A stretch of DNA of 64,000 bases from Pseudorhodobacter turbinis (GCF_005234135.1 NZ_CP039964.1:1989001-2053000), one strand, 5' to 3'; counted from the stretch's first letter, positions 1-10,136 are shown. Notes: generated by a model not told the origin, from the letters alone. Numbers and translations are program-made.

Positions 1-24
1 TATTCCATTTTCCGGCTTTTGGTT

Positions 25-38
25 GGGTATGAATACCC
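25..38. repeat. Short inverted repeat upstream of the sugar ABC operon
   Basis: Two 6-bp arms (GGGTAT / ATACCC) are separated by two bases. It lies about 145 bp upstream of the binding-protein start and about 41 bp before the LacI-type palindrome. It could be a second regulator site or the end of an upstream transcript; the sequence alone does not decide. Confidence 0.35.
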
Positions 39-78
39 TGTGCAAGATACCTGTGCAGTAGAAAACGTATTGATTCAT

Positions 79-96
79 TTTGCAACCGGTTGCAAA
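79..96. promoter_or_regulatory. LacI/GalR-family operator palindrome
   Basis: TTTGCAACCGGTTGCAAA is a perfect 18-bp palindrome with the central CG expected of LacI-family operators (core TTGCAACCGGTTGCAA). It lies 87 bp before the binding-protein start codon, in an AT-richer stretch suited to a promoter. The inference is that a LacI-type repressor encoded outside this window, probably just to the left, controls the sugar transporter operon. Confidence 0.75.
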
Positions 97-182
97 TTAA
101 TTGGAACCGTGCTTTGGTTAATGCGGGAGAGGGGTCAGCCCAACTCTCGTGTCAAAAAAAATGGCATCTTAGGGAGGAATAA

Positions 183-1133
183 ATGAAATTGATTGTGAAG
201 AATTTGACGTTGACGGCTGCCGTCATCGCATCCCCGCTTATGGTCTCTGCGCAGGAAAACACCGATAGCCTGACCTACATAATGGTCAGCCATGCGCCCG
301 ATTCCGACAGCTGGTGGAATACGATCAAAAACGGCATCGCCCTTGGTGGCAAGCAGATGGGCGTTACGGTTGAATACCGCAACCCGCCCACCGGTGACCT
401 TGCCGATATGGCGCGCATCATTGAACAAGCCGCCGCCTCGCAGCCTGACGGCATCATCACCACGCTGGCCGATTTTGACGTGCTGGCCGGCCCGATCCGC
501 AATGCTGTGGATCAGGGGATCGATGTCATCATCATCAATTCCGGCACGGCAGAGCAGGCCCGCGACGTGGGTGCGCTTATGTTTGTCGGCCAGCCCGAAT
601 ATGACGCAGGGTTTGCGGCGGGTGTCCGGGCAAAAGGCGACGGGGTGGGCAGCTTTGTTTGCGTGAACCACGTTATCTCCAATACCGTTGTGGCCGAGCG
701 TTGCCGAGGTTTTGCCGATGGTCTGGGCATAGAGCTTGGCGATAGCATGATCGACACGGGCCAGGACCCTGCCGAGATCAAGAACCGCGTTATCGCGTAT
801 CTTACGGCCAATCCCGAAACGGATGCGATCCTGACCTTGGGGCCGACCTCTGCCGATCCGACGATTTTGGCGGTGCAGGAGATGGGCATCGCGGGCGATA
901 TTTATTTTGGCACCTTCGATCTTGGGGATGAGATCGTGAAAGGCATCAAAGAGGGCATCATCCAGTGGGGCATCGACCAACAGCCGTTCTTGCAGGCGTA
1001 TCTGCCAGTTGTGATCCTGTCCAACTATGACCGCTACGGCGTTTTGCCCGGCAATAACATCAACTCCGGTCCCGGTTTCGTGACGGCTGATGCGCTGGAG
1101 AAAGTCGAAAAATACGCGGGTGAATATCGCTAG
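183..1133 (+). CDS. Sugar ABC transporter, periplasmic substrate-binding protein (FrcB/RbsB type)
   Basis: This is the periplasmic ligand receptor of a carbohydrate ABC importer. The 316-aa product has a Sec signal peptide (about residues 1-23, cleavage after VSA) and then the type-1 periplasmic-binding fold of the ribose/fructose/xylose group, recognisable from the segments NPPTGDLADMARIIEQA and PDGIITTLADFDVLAGPI and the VIIINSG strand. The ATG follows a good ribosome site (GGGAGGA, 172-178). It is the first gene of an operon with a permease and an ATPase, behind a LacI-type operator. The ligand cannot be read from the sequence; pentose, fructose or inositol are all possible. Confidence 0.85.
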   Translation: MKLIVKNLTLTAAVIASPLMVSAQENTDSLTYIMVSHAPDSDSWWNTIKNGIALGGKQMGVTVEYRNPPTGDLADMARIIEQAAASQPDGIITTLADFDVLAGPIRNAVDQGIDVIIINSGTAEQARDVGALMFVGQPEYDAGFAAGVRAKGDGVGSFVCVNHVISNTVVAERCRGFADGLGIELGDSMIDTGQDPAEIKNRVIAYLTANPETDAILTLGPTSADPTILAVQEMGIAGDIYFGTFDLGDEIVKGIKEGIIQWGIDQQPFLQAYLPVVILSNYDRYGVLPGNNINSGPGFVTADALEKVEKYAGEYR

Positions 1134-1148
1134 AGCAAAAACCCGAGG

Positions 1149-1178
1149 GGCGGTCTGGTAAGCCGGACCGCCTCTTTT
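1149..1178 (+). terminator. Stem-loop with T-run after the binding-protein gene
   Basis: A 10-bp GC-rich stem (1149-1158 with 1163-1172, one G-U pair) and a TAAG loop are followed by TCTTTT. It sits between the binding-protein and permease genes, so it probably acts as a partial terminator or 3' RNA stabiliser that lowers permease/ATPase expression relative to the binding protein. Confidence 0.7.
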
Positions 1179-1206
1179 GTCCGCATCTACAGGGGTTGAT
1201 ACGACC

Positions 1207-2319
1207 ATGACAGACACTTCCACCAATGACGAACGCGTCAAAGAGATGTCCGGCCTGCGCCGGGCGTTGATCCGCCCCGAATTGGGCGGCATCGTTGGCA
1301 CGATCGCCGTTTTCACGTTCTTTTTGCTGTTCGCCTTTGATAGCGGCATGTTCAGCCCGCAAGGTGTGTTGAACTGGACCACGGTTTCCGCGCAGTTCAT
1401 GATTATCGCCGTTGGGGCCTGCCTTTTGATGATCGCGGGGGAGTTTGACCTTTCGGTTGGGTCGATGATCGGCTTTGCGGGGATGATGGTCGCGATTTTC
1501 GGCGTGGTTCTGGCCTGGCCGATGTGGCTTGCGATTCTGGTGACCTTTGCGATTTGCATCGCCTTCGGCGCGCTCAATGGCTACATCGTCGTCAAGACGG
1601 GGCTGCCAAGCTTTATCGTGACGCTTGCCACGTTGTTCATCCTGCGTGGCTTTACGATTTTTATTCCCCAGACGGTCGAAAGCAAAACCATCATCGGCGG
1701 TATCCGCGAGGCTGCGGAAGGCGATTGGCTGGGTGCGCTGTTCGGGGCAAAAATCGGCGGGCCGTTCTTTCAATGGCTTGGCGATAATGGGTGGATCGGC
1801 GTTTTCACGCGCGGCAACCGCGAGGGGCAGCCGGTTGTTGACGGCATCCCCATGTTGATCGTCTGGGCGGTGGTTCTGGTTGTGATCGGGCATATCGTCC
1901 TGACGCGCACACGCTTTGGCAACTGGATTTTCGCGGCTGGCGGCGATGCCCAAGCTGCGCGCTATGCCGGGGTGCCGGTGGACCGCGTCAAGATTTTGAT
2001 GTTCATGTTCACCGCTTTTTGCGCCACGGTTTTTGCGGTGTGTCAGGTGATGGAATTCGGCTCTGCCGGTGCGGATCGCGGTATCTTGAAAGAGTTTGAG
2101 GCGATTATCGCCGTGGTTATCGGCGGCGCGTTGCTGACGGGTGGCTATGGCTCGGTGATCGGGGCGGCCTTGGGGGCGTTGATCTTTGGCGTGGTCCAGC
2201 AGGGGCTGTTTTTCGCCAATGTCGAAAGCTCGCTTTTCCGCGTCTTCCTTGGTGTGATCTTGCTGCTTGCGGTTATCTTGAACACCTATATTCGTCGCCT
2301 GATCACAGGAGAGCGCTGA
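1207..2319 (+). CDS. Sugar ABC transporter permease (RbsC/FrcC type)
   Basis: Inner-membrane permease of the BPD_transp_2 family, expected to work as a homodimer. Starting at the ATG at 1207 (AGGGG about 10 bases upstream) it has 370 residues; an in-frame TTG at 1177 is possible but overlaps the stem-loop region. It shows many hydrophobic helices and the family's EFDLSVGS and GGDAQAARYAG segments; the latter is the EAA-like loop that contacts the ATPase. A fairly long insertion of about 60 residues between helices (around 1680-1850) carries a GNREGQP stretch. The stop codon overlaps the ATPase start. Confidence 0.85.
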   Translation: MTDTSTNDERVKEMSGLRRALIRPELGGIVGTIAVFTFFLLFAFDSGMFSPQGVLNWTTVSAQFMIIAVGACLLMIAGEFDLSVGSMIGFAGMMVAIFGVVLAWPMWLAILVTFAICIAFGALNGYIVVKTGLPSFIVTLATLFILRGFTIFIPQTVESKTIIGGIREAAEGDWLGALFGAKIGGPFFQWLGDNGWIGVFTRGNREGQPVVDGIPMLIVWAVVLVVIGHIVLTRTRFGNWIFAAGGDAQAARYAGVPVDRVKILMFMFTAFCATVFAVCQVMEFGSAGADRGILKEFEAIIAVVIGGALLTGGYGSVIGAALGALIFGVVQQGLFFANVESSLFRVFLGVILLLAVILNTYIRRLITGER

Positions 2320-3095
2320 TGCAACCGATCATTCAAATGACCGATATCCAAAAGCATTTCGGGTCTGTTATCGCGCTGGCGGGGGTTACGATCGACTTTT
2401 TCCCCGGTGAATGCCATTGCCTGTTGGGCGATAACGGCGCGGGAAAATCGACCTTTATCAAAACCATGTCCGGCGTTCATAAACCGACCCATGGCGAGAT
2501 CAAGTTCGAAGGCAAGCCGATGCATTTCGAGGACCCGCGCGACAGTATCGCGGCAGGTATTGCCACGGTTTATCAAGACCTTGCGATGATCCCCTTGATG
2601 TCCGTAAGCCGTAATTTCTTTATGGGCAATGAGCCGATCAAGAAAATCGCAGGCATCCCGTTTTTCGATCACGATCATGCCAATGAGGTGACAATGCGCG
2701 AGATGCGCGCGATGGGCATCAACCTTCGCGGTCCCGATCAAGCCGTCGGAACCCTGTCAGGCGGGGAGCGCCAGACCGTTGCCATCGCCCGCGCGGTGCA
2801 TTTCGGGGCAAAGGTCCTGATTTTGGACGAGCCGACCTCGGCCTTGGGCGTACGCCAGACGGCCAATGTTCTGGCCACGGTGGATAAGGTGCGCAAGCAG
2901 GGCATTTCGGTGGTTTTCATCACCCATAACGTCCGTCATGCGATGGCTGTGGGGGACCGCTTTACGGTGCTGAACCGTGGCAAAACCTTTGGCACGGCCA
3001 AGAAGGGCGAGATCACCCCCGAAGAGCTGCAAGATATGATGGCGGGCGGGCAAGAGCTTGCCGTTCTGGAAGGCTCGCTCGGCGGGACGGTTTAG
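2319..3095 (+). CDS. Sugar ABC transporter ATP-binding protein (FrcA type, single NBD)
   Basis: Cytoplasmic ATPase of the sugar importer, 258 aa. Walker A is GDNGAGKST (residues 37-45), the signature is LSGGERQ (about 146-152) and Walker B with its acidic residue is LILDEPTS (about 168-175). It has only one nucleotide-binding domain, whereas RbsA/XylG/MglA carry two; this is the FrcA-like arrangement known from rhizobial fructose uptake. The start overlaps the permease stop by one base (TGATG), which implies translational coupling. Confidence 0.85.
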   Translation: MQPIIQMTDIQKHFGSVIALAGVTIDFFPGECHCLLGDNGAGKSTFIKTMSGVHKPTHGEIKFEGKPMHFEDPRDSIAAGIATVYQDLAMIPLMSVSRNFFMGNEPIKKIAGIPFFDHDHANEVTMREMRAMGINLRGPDQAVGTLSGGERQTVAIARAVHFGAKVLILDEPTSALGVRQTANVLATVDKVRKQGISVVFITHNVRHAMAVGDRFTVLNRGKTFGTAKKGEITPEELQDMMAGGQELAVLEGSLGGTV

Positions 3096-3221
3096 GTCCG
3101 CAGCCCAAGTACCATCAACACCTGTCGCGGGTGAAAAAAACGCGCGGCAGGGCGCCACATGACATGCGCCCCATGGTTTCAACCTCTTTCCTCGGCCCTG
3201 ATTCGCAGATATAGGGCGCAT

Positions 3222-4592
3222 ATGTCCCAGAACCCACCCAGCCTTCGCCCCGATCTTGCCCCCAAAGCGCGGATCTCCGCCCCTCGTCGTGAGGGGCAGC
3301 CCATGATCGGCATGGTCAGCCTTGGCTGTCCCAAAGCGCTGGTGGATAGCGAACGGATTTTGACGCGTCTGCGTGCCGAAGGCTATGCCATCTCGCCCGA
3401 TTATACTGGTGCGGATGCGGTGATCGTGAACACTTGCGGCTTTCTTGACAGTGCCAAGGCCGAAAGCCTGGATGCGATTGGCGAGGCGTTGAAGGAAAAC
3501 GGTCGTGTGATTGTGACGGGCTGCTTGGGGGCGGAACCTGATTACATCCGCGAACATCATCCCAAAATTCTGGCCGTCACCGGCCCGCATCAATATGAGC
3601 AGGTGCTGGATGCGGTCCATCTTGCCGTGCCGCCGTCGCCCGATCCGTTTATCGATCTGCTGCCTGCGTCTGGCGTTACGCTGACGCCGCGGCATTACAG
3701 CTACCTCAAAATCTCGGAGGGTTGTAACCACAAGTGCAAGTTCTGCATCATCCCCGATATGCGCGGCCGACTGGCTAGCCGTCCGGCCCATGCCGTGATG
3801 CGCGAGGCGGAAAAGCTGGTCGATGCCGGTGTGCGCGAACTTTTGGTGATTTCGCAAGATACCAGCGCGTACGGCGTTGATATCAAACATGCAATTGACA
3901 AGGGGCATCGCGCCCATATCACCGACCTTGCGCGCGATCTTGGCTCGCTTGGCGCTTGGATCCGGCTGCATTACGTCTATCCCTATCCGCATGTGCGCGA
4001 CCTGATCCCGCTGATGGCCGAAGGGTTGATCCTGCCGTATCTGGATATTCCGTTCCAACATGCGCATCCCGATGTGCTGAAACGGATGGCCCGTCCGGCG
4101 GCGGCGGCCAAAACGCTGGATGAGATCGCCGCGTGGCGTAACGTCTGCCCTGATATCACCCTGCGGTCGACCTTCATCGTCGGCTATCCTGGTGAGACCG
4201 AGGCAGAGTTTCAAACCCTGCTGGATTGGCTGGATGAGGCGCAGCTCGACCGCGTCGGCTGTTTTCAATATGAAAACGTGAATGGTGCGCGATCCAATGC
4301 GCTGCCCGATCATGTTGCGGATGAGGTAAAGCAGGACCGCTGGAACCGCTTTATGGAAAAGGCCCAAGCGATTTCCGAGGCCAAGCTGGAAGCCAAGGTC
4401 GGCACCACGATTCAAGTGATCGTGGATGAGGTCGACGAAGAGGGCGCCACTTGCCGCACCAAAGCAGATGCGCCGGAAATTGACGGCAACCTGTTTATCG
4501 ATGAGGGTTTCGACGGGCTTTCCCCAGGTGATATGGTGGCGGTCGAGGTCGAAGAGGCGGGCGAATACGACCTTTGGGGACGGCTGGTTTAG
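3222..4592 (+). CDS. rimO: Ribosomal protein S12 methylthiotransferase RimO
   Basis: Radical-SAM enzyme that adds a methylthio group to the conserved aspartate of ribosomal protein S12. From ATG 3222 it has 456 aa, the usual RimO length. The N-terminal UPF0004 domain begins [15 protein letters not shown], with a cluster cysteine near residue 36; the radical-SAM motif is C168-X3-C172-X2-C175 in [13 protein letters not shown]; the C-terminus is a TRAM-like RNA-binding domain ending [10 protein letters not shown]. An upstream ATG at 3159 would add an unconserved 21-residue extension, so it was not chosen. Confidence 0.95.
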   Translation: MSQNPPSLRPDLAPKARISAPRREGQPMIGMVSLGCPKALVDSERILTRLRAEGYAISPDYTGADAVIVNTCGFLDSAKAESLDAIGEALKENGRVIVTGCLGAEPDYIREHHPKILAVTGPHQYEQVLDAVHLAVPPSPDPFIDLLPASGVTLTPRHYSYLKISEGCNHKCKFCIIPDMRGRLASRPAHAVMREAEKLVDAGVRELLVISQDTSAYGVDIKHAIDKGHRAHITDLARDLGSLGAWIRLHYVYPYPHVRDLIPLMAEGLILPYLDIPFQHAHPDVLKRMARPAAAAKTLDEIAAWRNVCPDITLRSTFIVGYPGETEAEFQTLLDWLDEAQLDRVGCFQYENVNGARSNALPDHVADEVKQDRWNRFMEKAQAISEAKLEAKVGTTIQVIVDEVDEEGATCRTKADAPEIDGNLFIDEGFDGLSPGDMVAVEVEEAGEYDLWGRLV

Positions 4593-4658
4593 GACTGGCC
4601 GGTTGCCGAACCGATCAAGCACGCGTAGAAATCCCGTAATAGCAACGGGAAAGGGCGC

Positions 4659-6650
4659 ATGATGCGGTGGTTGGTTCGGATAGGTGCGGGTCTGTTGATG
4701 CTCATCGTGGCGCTGGTGGGCGTGGTGTTTTTGATCCCGTCGGAAAAGGTTGCCGATGTTGCCGCCGCGCAGTTTTTCAAAGCCACGGGACGCACCCTGA
4801 CGGTTGAGGGCGGCGTAAGCCCCTCGGTCTGGCCAGTGCTGGGCGTCAAAACCGGGCTGGTGCGCATCGCCAATGCCGACTGGTCGCGCGAAGGCCCGAT
4901 GCTAGAGGCAGAGGCGCTGGCGATCGGCGTCGATATGGCCTCATTGTTCAAGGGCGATATCAAGATCACCAAGATTGAGGCGATCCGCCCGCAGATTATT
5001 CTGGAGCGCAACAAAGACGGGGCCGGCAATTGGGAAATTGCGGTGGCCGGTGCGACCACGCCAGACACGCCCGCAACCGGAAATGAGACCACCGCGCAGG
5101 TGATCACGCTGGATCATGGCGTGATCGAGGGCGGGTCGGTGCTTTTTCTGGACCATAGCTACGGCACACGGATGGAGCTGCGTGATATCGCCGCCGAGGC
5201 GCGTCTGCCCGATTTTGCTGGTCCGGCCACCCTTAACCTTTCGGGGGTGAAGGACGGCGTGAAGGTGGTGATGGATGCCCGCGTTGCGGCATTTGATACG
5301 TTTCTCGCGGGCACTATTAGCGATGTGACATTGAACACACAGATCGGCGGATCCGAGGTCGGTTTTGACGGCCGGATCGGCACGGCCCCCTTGGTGGCCG
5401 AGGGCGCGTTGACGGCTGATTTTGCCGATCTGGCGGCGGTTGCGGGCGTGGCTGGTCAGGCGGCCCCCGCGCTTCCGCAGGGTTTGGGGGCAACGGTGCG
5501 CAAGGTCTCGGGCACTGTCACCCTGGCCGAGGCGGGGTCGCTGCATCTGCGCGGCGGTTTGATCGAGCTGGACAGCAACCGTTTTTCTGGCGATCTAGAC
5601 ATGACCTTTGACGGGGCGCGCCCCAAGCTGACAGCCAAGATCACTGCGGGTGCTTTGGATTTCTCGGGATTGGCGGGTGACACATCCGCAGGTGGCAGCG
5701 GAGGTGGCGCGGCCTCGGGGTGGTCGCGTGATCTGATTGATGTAAGCGGCCTTGGTGCGCTGGATGCCTCTGTGGCCCTGACGGCCGATAGCATTGATCT
5801 GGGAACTGCCAAGCTGGGGCGCACGCGTTTGCTGGTCACGCTGGACCGCGCCCGGATGGTGATTGAATCGCAAGAGTTGCAGGCTTACGGCGGCAATGTC
5901 ACCGGCAATTTCGTGGTCAACGGGCGCGGTGGCCTATCGGTCGGCGGCGATCTTCGGCTTGCCGGAATCGCGATGCAGCCCTTGTTGCAGGATGTGGCTG
6001 ATTTTGACCGGCTGATCGGCACCGGTGATATTAGCCTGAAATTTCTGGGTGTTGGCAATCGCATGTCCGATATCATGAATTCGCTTTCCGGCGACGGCTC
6101 TTTGCGCTTTGGCAAGGGGGAGCTGCGGGGGCTTGATCTGGCGGGGATGCTGCGGTCGCTGGATGTGGGCTATGTCGGAGAGGGGCAAAAGACGATCTTT
6201 GATGCGATCACCGGATCATTCACGATGAAAGACGGTGTTTTGCGCAATGATGATTTGCAGTTCAGCGCGCCTTATATCACGGCTGCTGGGACAGGTCGGG
6301 TTGGCATTGGCGCGCGCGATCTGGATTACCGATTGACAGCGACGGCCTTGGCCAAAAGCGATGGCACTGGTGGTGTGACCGTGCCTTTGCTGATTTCCGG
6401 CCCTTGGGCGAAGCCGAAATTCCGCTTGGATATGCAGGGCTTGATTGATCAGAACCTTGCCGAGGAAAAGGAACGCCTGAAAGAAAAAGCCCGCGCCGAG
6501 GAGGTTCGTGCCAAGGCCAAGCTGGAGAAGGAGCTGGGCATCCAGCGCGAGGAAGGCGAGCGGCTGGAGGATGCCGCTAAACGCCGTGCGCAAGAAGCGT
6601 TGGAGGCAGAGGCCGCCCGCGCCTTGAAACGGTTGCTGGGCGGGAATTGA
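4659..6650 (+). CDS. AsmA family protein
   Basis: Envelope protein of the AsmA/TamB-related superfamily, a group now linked to lipid movement between the inner and outer membranes; the exact role here is unknown. The 663-aa product has one N-terminal membrane anchor (about residues 5-27, LVRIGAGLLMLIVALVG), a long beta-rich periplasmic region with a Ser/Gly-rich linker near residue 345, and the C-terminal AsmA core (GDISLKFLGVG, DLDYRLTATAL). The tail (about 600-660) is a charged Glu/Lys/Arg-rich predicted coiled coil. AAAGGG precedes the ATG. The gene stands alone between rimO and leuC. Confidence 0.85.
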   Translation: MMRWLVRIGAGLLMLIVALVGVVFLIPSEKVADVAAAQFFKATGRTLTVEGGVSPSVWPVLGVKTGLVRIANADWSREGPMLEAEALAIGVDMASLFKGDIKITKIEAIRPQIILERNKDGAGNWEIAVAGATTPDTPATGNETTAQVITLDHGVIEGGSVLFLDHSYGTRMELRDIAAEARLPDFAGPATLNLSGVKDGVKVVMDARVAAFDTFLAGTISDVTLNTQIGGSEVGFDGRIGTAPLVAEGALTADFADLAAVAGVAGQAAPALPQGLGATVRKVSGTVTLAEAGSLHLRGGLIELDSNRFSGDLDMTFDGARPKLTAKITAGALDFSGLAGDTSAGGSGGGAASGWSRDLIDVSGLGALDASVALTADSIDLGTAKLGRTRLLVTLDRARMVIESQELQAYGGNVTGNFVVNGRGGLSVGGDLRLAGIAMQPLLQDVADFDRLIGTGDISLKFLGVGNRMSDIMNSLSGDGSLRFGKGELRGLDLAGMLRSLDVGYVGEGQKTIFDAITGSFTMKDGVLRNDDLQFSAPYITAAGTGRVGIGARDLDYRLTATALAKSDGTGGVTVPLLISGPWAKPKFRLDMQGLIDQNLAEEKERLKEKARAEEVRAKAKLEKELGIQREEGERLEDAAKRRAQEALEAEAARALKRLLGGN

Positions 6651-6880
6651 TCGCCGGGCAGCGCGCTGTTGGGCGCAAATCAGATTGCTTCAACCGCAAG
6701 AAGGGCGTAATGTCCGCGCTATGATACGCTTTTTCGACATTGATGATCGCGCACGCTTGCCTTGGCGGTTTTTCGGCCAGTGCCGGTCTGTGCTTGCGCG
6801 ACTTTGATCGCGCCCCAATGTCTTTGCGCAGGGCTGTCCCTTGCGCGTCTATTCCCCTAGCCAGATGAGAGATCAGAGCC

Positions 6881-8284
6881 ATGACTGCTCGTACCCTGTA
6901 TGACAAGATCTGGGATGACCATGTCGTCCATCAAGCCGAAGACGGCACCTGCCTTTTGTATATCGATCGGCATTTGGTGCATGAGGTCACCAGCCCGCAA
7001 GCCTTTGAAGGGCTGCGGATGACTAACCGCAAAGTGCGCGCGCCGGAAAAAACCATCGCGGTGCCGGACCACAACGTCCCCACCACGCTGGACCGTGCCA
7101 AAGGCATCGAGAATGAGGAATCCCGCATTCAGGTCGATGCGCTGGACAAGAACGCGCGTGATTTCGGCGTGCATTACTATCCCGTGTCGGATGTGCGCCA
7201 AGGCATCGTGCATATCGTCGGCCCCGAACAAGGCTGGACCCTGCCCGGCATGACCGTGGTTTGTGGCGACAGCCATACCGCCACACATGGCGCGTTCGGA
7301 TCGCTGGCGCATGGTATCGGCACGTCGGAGGTGGAGCATGTTCTGGCCACCCAAACGCTGATCCAGCAAAAATCCAAGAATATGAAGGTCGAGATCACCG
7401 GCAAGCTGCCGCATGGTGTGACCGCCAAAGACCTCACCATGACCGTGATCGGCAAAACCGGCACCGCGGGCGGCACCGGCTATGTCATCGAGTATTGCGG
7501 CGAGGCCATTCGCGACCTGTCGATGGAAGGCCGCATGACCGTGTGCAACATGGCCATTGAAGGCGGCGCACGCGCGGGCCTGATCGCGCCGGATGAAACG
7601 ACCTTTGCCTATTGCATGGGCCGCCCCCACGCCCCCAAAGGCGCACAATGGGAGGCAGCACTTGCCCATTGGAAAACGCTGTTCACCGATGAGGATGCGC
7701 ATTTCGACAAGGTCGTCACCATCCGCGCCGAAGATATCGCCCCTGCGGTCACATGGGGCACCAGCCCCGAAGACGTGCTGCCAATCACCGCAACCGTCCC
7801 TGCGCCTTCCGATTTCAAAGGTGGCAAGGTAGAGGCTGTGCAACGCGCGCTTGACTATATGGGCCTGACACCCGGCATGAAGCTGACGGATATCGAGATT
7901 GACACCGTCTTTATTGGGTCGTGCACCAATGGCCGGATCGAGGATCTGCGCGCCGCGGCGGCGATCCTGAAAGGCAAGAAGATCAAGGACGGTCTGCGGG
8001 CGATGATCGTGCCCGGCTCCGGCCTTGTGCGCGCACAGGCCGAGGAAGAGGGTCTTGCCGATATCTTCAAAGAGGCCGGATTTGAATGGCGGCTTGCGGG
8101 TTGTTCCATGTGCTTGGCGATGAACCCGGACCAGCTTTCGGAAGGCGAGCGTTGCGCCGCCACCTCCAACCGTAACTTTGAGGGGCGTCAGGGCTATAAG
8201 GGGCGCACGCATCTGGTGTCGCCTGCAATGGCGGCCGCTGCGGCGATCACCGGCAAGCTGACAGATGTACGGGAGATGATGTAA
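6881..8284 (+). CDS. leuC: 3-isopropylmalate dehydratase large subunit
   Basis: Large subunit of isopropylmalate isomerase, which converts 2- to 3-isopropylmalate in leucine biosynthesis, as a heterodimer with LeuD. The 467-aa product belongs to the aconitase superfamily. The three [4Fe-4S] ligands are visible as C348 (IGSCTNGR) and C408/C411 (AGCSMCLAM). N-terminal motifs include [20 protein letters not shown] and the HNVPTTLDR segment. The start is ATG 6881, preceded by GAGAG. It overlaps leuD by one base (TAATG). Confidence 0.97.
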   Translation: MTARTLYDKIWDDHVVHQAEDGTCLLYIDRHLVHEVTSPQAFEGLRMTNRKVRAPEKTIAVPDHNVPTTLDRAKGIENEESRIQVDALDKNARDFGVHYYPVSDVRQGIVHIVGPEQGWTLPGMTVVCGDSHTATHGAFGSLAHGIGTSEVEHVLATQTLIQQKSKNMKVEITGKLPHGVTAKDLTMTVIGKTGTAGGTGYVIEYCGEAIRDLSMEGRMTVCNMAIEGGARAGLIAPDETTFAYCMGRPHAPKGAQWEAALAHWKTLFTDEDAHFDKVVTIRAEDIAPAVTWGTSPEDVLPITATVPAPSDFKGGKVEAVQRALDYMGLTPGMKLTDIEIDTVFIGSCTNGRIEDLRAAAAILKGKKIKDGLRAMIVPGSGLVRAQAEEEGLADIFKEAGFEWRLAGCSMCLAMNPDQLSEGERCAATSNRNFEGRQGYKGRTHLVSPAMAAAAAITGKLTDVREMM

Positions 8285-8889
8285 TGGAAAAGTTCGAAAA
8301 GCTCTCGGGCATCGCGGCCCCTATGCCTTTGGTCAATATCGACACCGATATGATTATCCCTAAGGTGTTCTTGAAAACCATCAAGCGTTCGGGCCTTGGC
8401 GCGAACCTGTTTGATGAAATGCGCTTTGATCGTGAAGGCAATGAGGTCGCTGATTTCGTGCTTAACAAGCCCGCCTACCGCGAGGCGCAGATCATTGTGG
8501 CCGGCGATAACTTTGGCTGCGGGTCGTCGCGCGAACATGCCCCTTGGGCGCTGGCGGATTTCGGGATCAAGGCGGTTATTTCCACCTCTTTCGCGGACAT
8601 CTTTTACAGCAACTGCTTCAAGAACGGCATCCTGCCCATCGTGCTGCCGCAAGATGTGGTGGATGTGTTGATGCAGGACGCTGAAAAAGGCGCGAACGCG
8701 CGGATGGATGTGGATCTTGAGGCGCAGACCGTCACCACCTCGGATGGTGAGGTGTTCAGCTTTGACGTGGACAGCTTCAAAAAGCATTGTCTGATGAACG
8801 GTTTGGACGATATCGGCCTGACGATGGAAAAAGCCGCAAGCATCGACAGCTATGAGACCAAGGCAGCAACCTCCCGCCCTTGGGTTTGA
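8284..8889 (+). CDS. leuD: 3-isopropylmalate dehydratase small subunit
   Basis: Small (swivel-domain) subunit of isopropylmalate isomerase, 201 aa, translationally coupled to leuC. Typical segments are [14 protein letters not shown], the substrate loop [15 protein letters not shown] and the [17 protein letters not shown] strand. Length matches the family. The gene is followed by a strong intrinsic terminator, so leuB further downstream needs its own promoter. Confidence 0.97.
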   Translation: MEKFEKLSGIAAPMPLVNIDTDMIIPKVFLKTIKRSGLGANLFDEMRFDREGNEVADFVLNKPAYREAQIIVAGDNFGCGSSREHAPWALADFGIKAVISTSFADIFYSNCFKNGILPIVLPQDVVDVLMQDAEKGANARMDVDLEAQTVTTSDGEVFSFDVDSFKKHCLMNGLDDIGLTMEKAASIDSYETKAATSRPWV

Positions 8890-8912
8890 TTTAGCGAGAC
8901 CGCACTGCATTC

Positions 8913-8940
8913 AGGGCCGCCCACATCGGGCGGCCCTTTT
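8913..8940 (+). terminator. Rho-independent terminator after leuCD
   Basis: A perfect 10-bp stem (8913-8922 with 8928-8937), a 5-base loop and then TTTT. It ends the leuCD transcript 24 bp past the leuD stop. Confidence 0.85.
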
Positions 8941-9053
8941 GCAATCACAGGTTGATGCAGGCGGGCGACACATGCGGGCATTCCATACCTCGGGGATTGC
9001 CTGAACCGCTGAAAGACGCCACAAACTGGACCCCGAACATGGGAAGGCCCGCA

Positions 9054-10136
9054 GTGCTGTCAAAACCTCTTTGTACATTGATCTGTTGTCTGGCGTTTTT
9101 GGCAACATCTGCCCAAGCGCAAGATCCCGCATCGCTACGCATCGCCACCTATAACCCGGATCTGAGCCGTAAGGGGCCGGGGTTGCTTTTGCGCGATATC
9201 CTTGCGGGCAAGGACAAGCAGATCGAAGCGGTGATTGCCACTTTGGTTGACCTAGATGCCGATATTCTGGTGCTGACGGATGTGGATTACGACCACGGGC
9301 GCGCGGCCCTGACGGCCTTGGCGGGTGCGCTGGACGCGGCTGGTATCGCCTACCCCCACCGCTTTACCGCGCGGCCCAACGGTGGCATGGCCACCGGCCT
9401 CGATCTGGATGGGGACGGGCGCTTGGGCGGGCCGGGGGATGCGCAGGGGTTTGGCTTTTTCGCGGGCAGGGGGGGCTTGGCGGTGCTGTCTCGCCTGCCG
9501 ATAGATGAGGCGGGGGTGCGCGATTTCAGTAACTTTCTATGGCAGGACCTGCCGGGAAATATCATCGACGGCAGCTTGGCAGAACCCGTTCGCGCCATTC
9601 AGCGCCTGTCCAATACCGCGCATTGGGATGTGCCGGTGGTCCTGCCCGATGGCACGCCGCTTCACTTGCTGATCTGGCACGCCACGCCGCCGATCTTTGA
9701 CGGCCCAAAAGATCGCAATGGTCGCCGCAACCATGATGAAAGCGCTTTTTGGTTGCGTATGCTGGATGGAACGCTGCCCCACCCCCTGCCGGACGCGCCT
9801 TTCGTACTGCTGGGGGAGGCCAAGCTGGACCCGATTGACGGCGATGGCCGCAATGGCGCGATCAACGCGCTGCTGGCCCACCCCAAGCTGCAAGATCCGT
9901 CCCCCAAAGGCCAACATGGCCGGACGGAACCGGACCATAAAGGCCCCGCCGCGCTGGATACCGCGCTTTATGATTTTGGCGGGCTGCGGGTGGATTATGT
10001 TTTACCCTCGGCGGAACTGACCGTCCGCGACGCCGGTGTTCTTTGGCCCGAGGATGACGCGCCAAATGCAGAAACCTTGGCCCGCGCATCGCGTCATCGA
10101 CCGGTTTGGGTGGATATCACCCTGCCTTTACCTTGA
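9054..10136 (+). CDS. Exported endonuclease/exonuclease/phosphatase-fold protein
   Basis: Secreted protein of the EEP superfamily (DNase I, exonuclease III and phosphodiesterase relatives); substrate unknown. GTG 9054 is preferred because GGGAAGG lies about 7 bases upstream and it leaves a clean signal peptide (cleavage after AQA, about residue 22); ATG 9039 in frame is the alternative. The fold is seen in [53 protein letters not shown] and a terminal [10 protein letters not shown]. Several catalytic positions look changed from the consensus (TDVD instead of QEV, GEAKLDP instead of GDFNxxP), so activity is uncertain. It lies between leuD and leuB. Confidence 0.75.
   Translation: MLSKPLCTLICCLAFLATSAQAQDPASLRIATYNPDLSRKGPGLLLRDILAGKDKQIEAVIATLVDLDADILVLTDVDYDHGRAALTALAGALDAAGIAYPHRFTARPNGGMATGLDLDGDGRLGGPGDAQGFGFFAGRGGLAVLSRLPIDEAGVRDFSNFLWQDLPGNIIDGSLAEPVRAIQRLSNTAHWDVPVVLPDGTPLHLLIWHATPPIFDGPKDRNGRRNHDESAFWLRMLDGTLPHPLPDAPFVLLGEAKLDPIDGDGRNGAINALLAHPKLQDPSPKGQHGRTEPDHKGPAALDTALYDFGGLRVDYVLPSAELTVRDAGVLWPEDDAPNAETLARASRHRPVWVDITLPLP

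Noticed and set aside
135..1577. 480-residue open frame on the minus strand
   Set aside because: It is antisense to the sugar receptor and permease genes, has no recognisable domain, and its codon pattern mirrors the real plus-strand genes.
2757..4622. 621-residue open frame on the minus strand
   Set aside because: It covers the ATPase and rimO genes in reverse; Arg/His-rich composition typical of a GC-rich shadow frame.
6651..6880. Possible leader-peptide attenuator before leuC
   Set aside because: No leucine-codon-rich short ORF followed by alternative hairpins could be found in the 230-bp gap.
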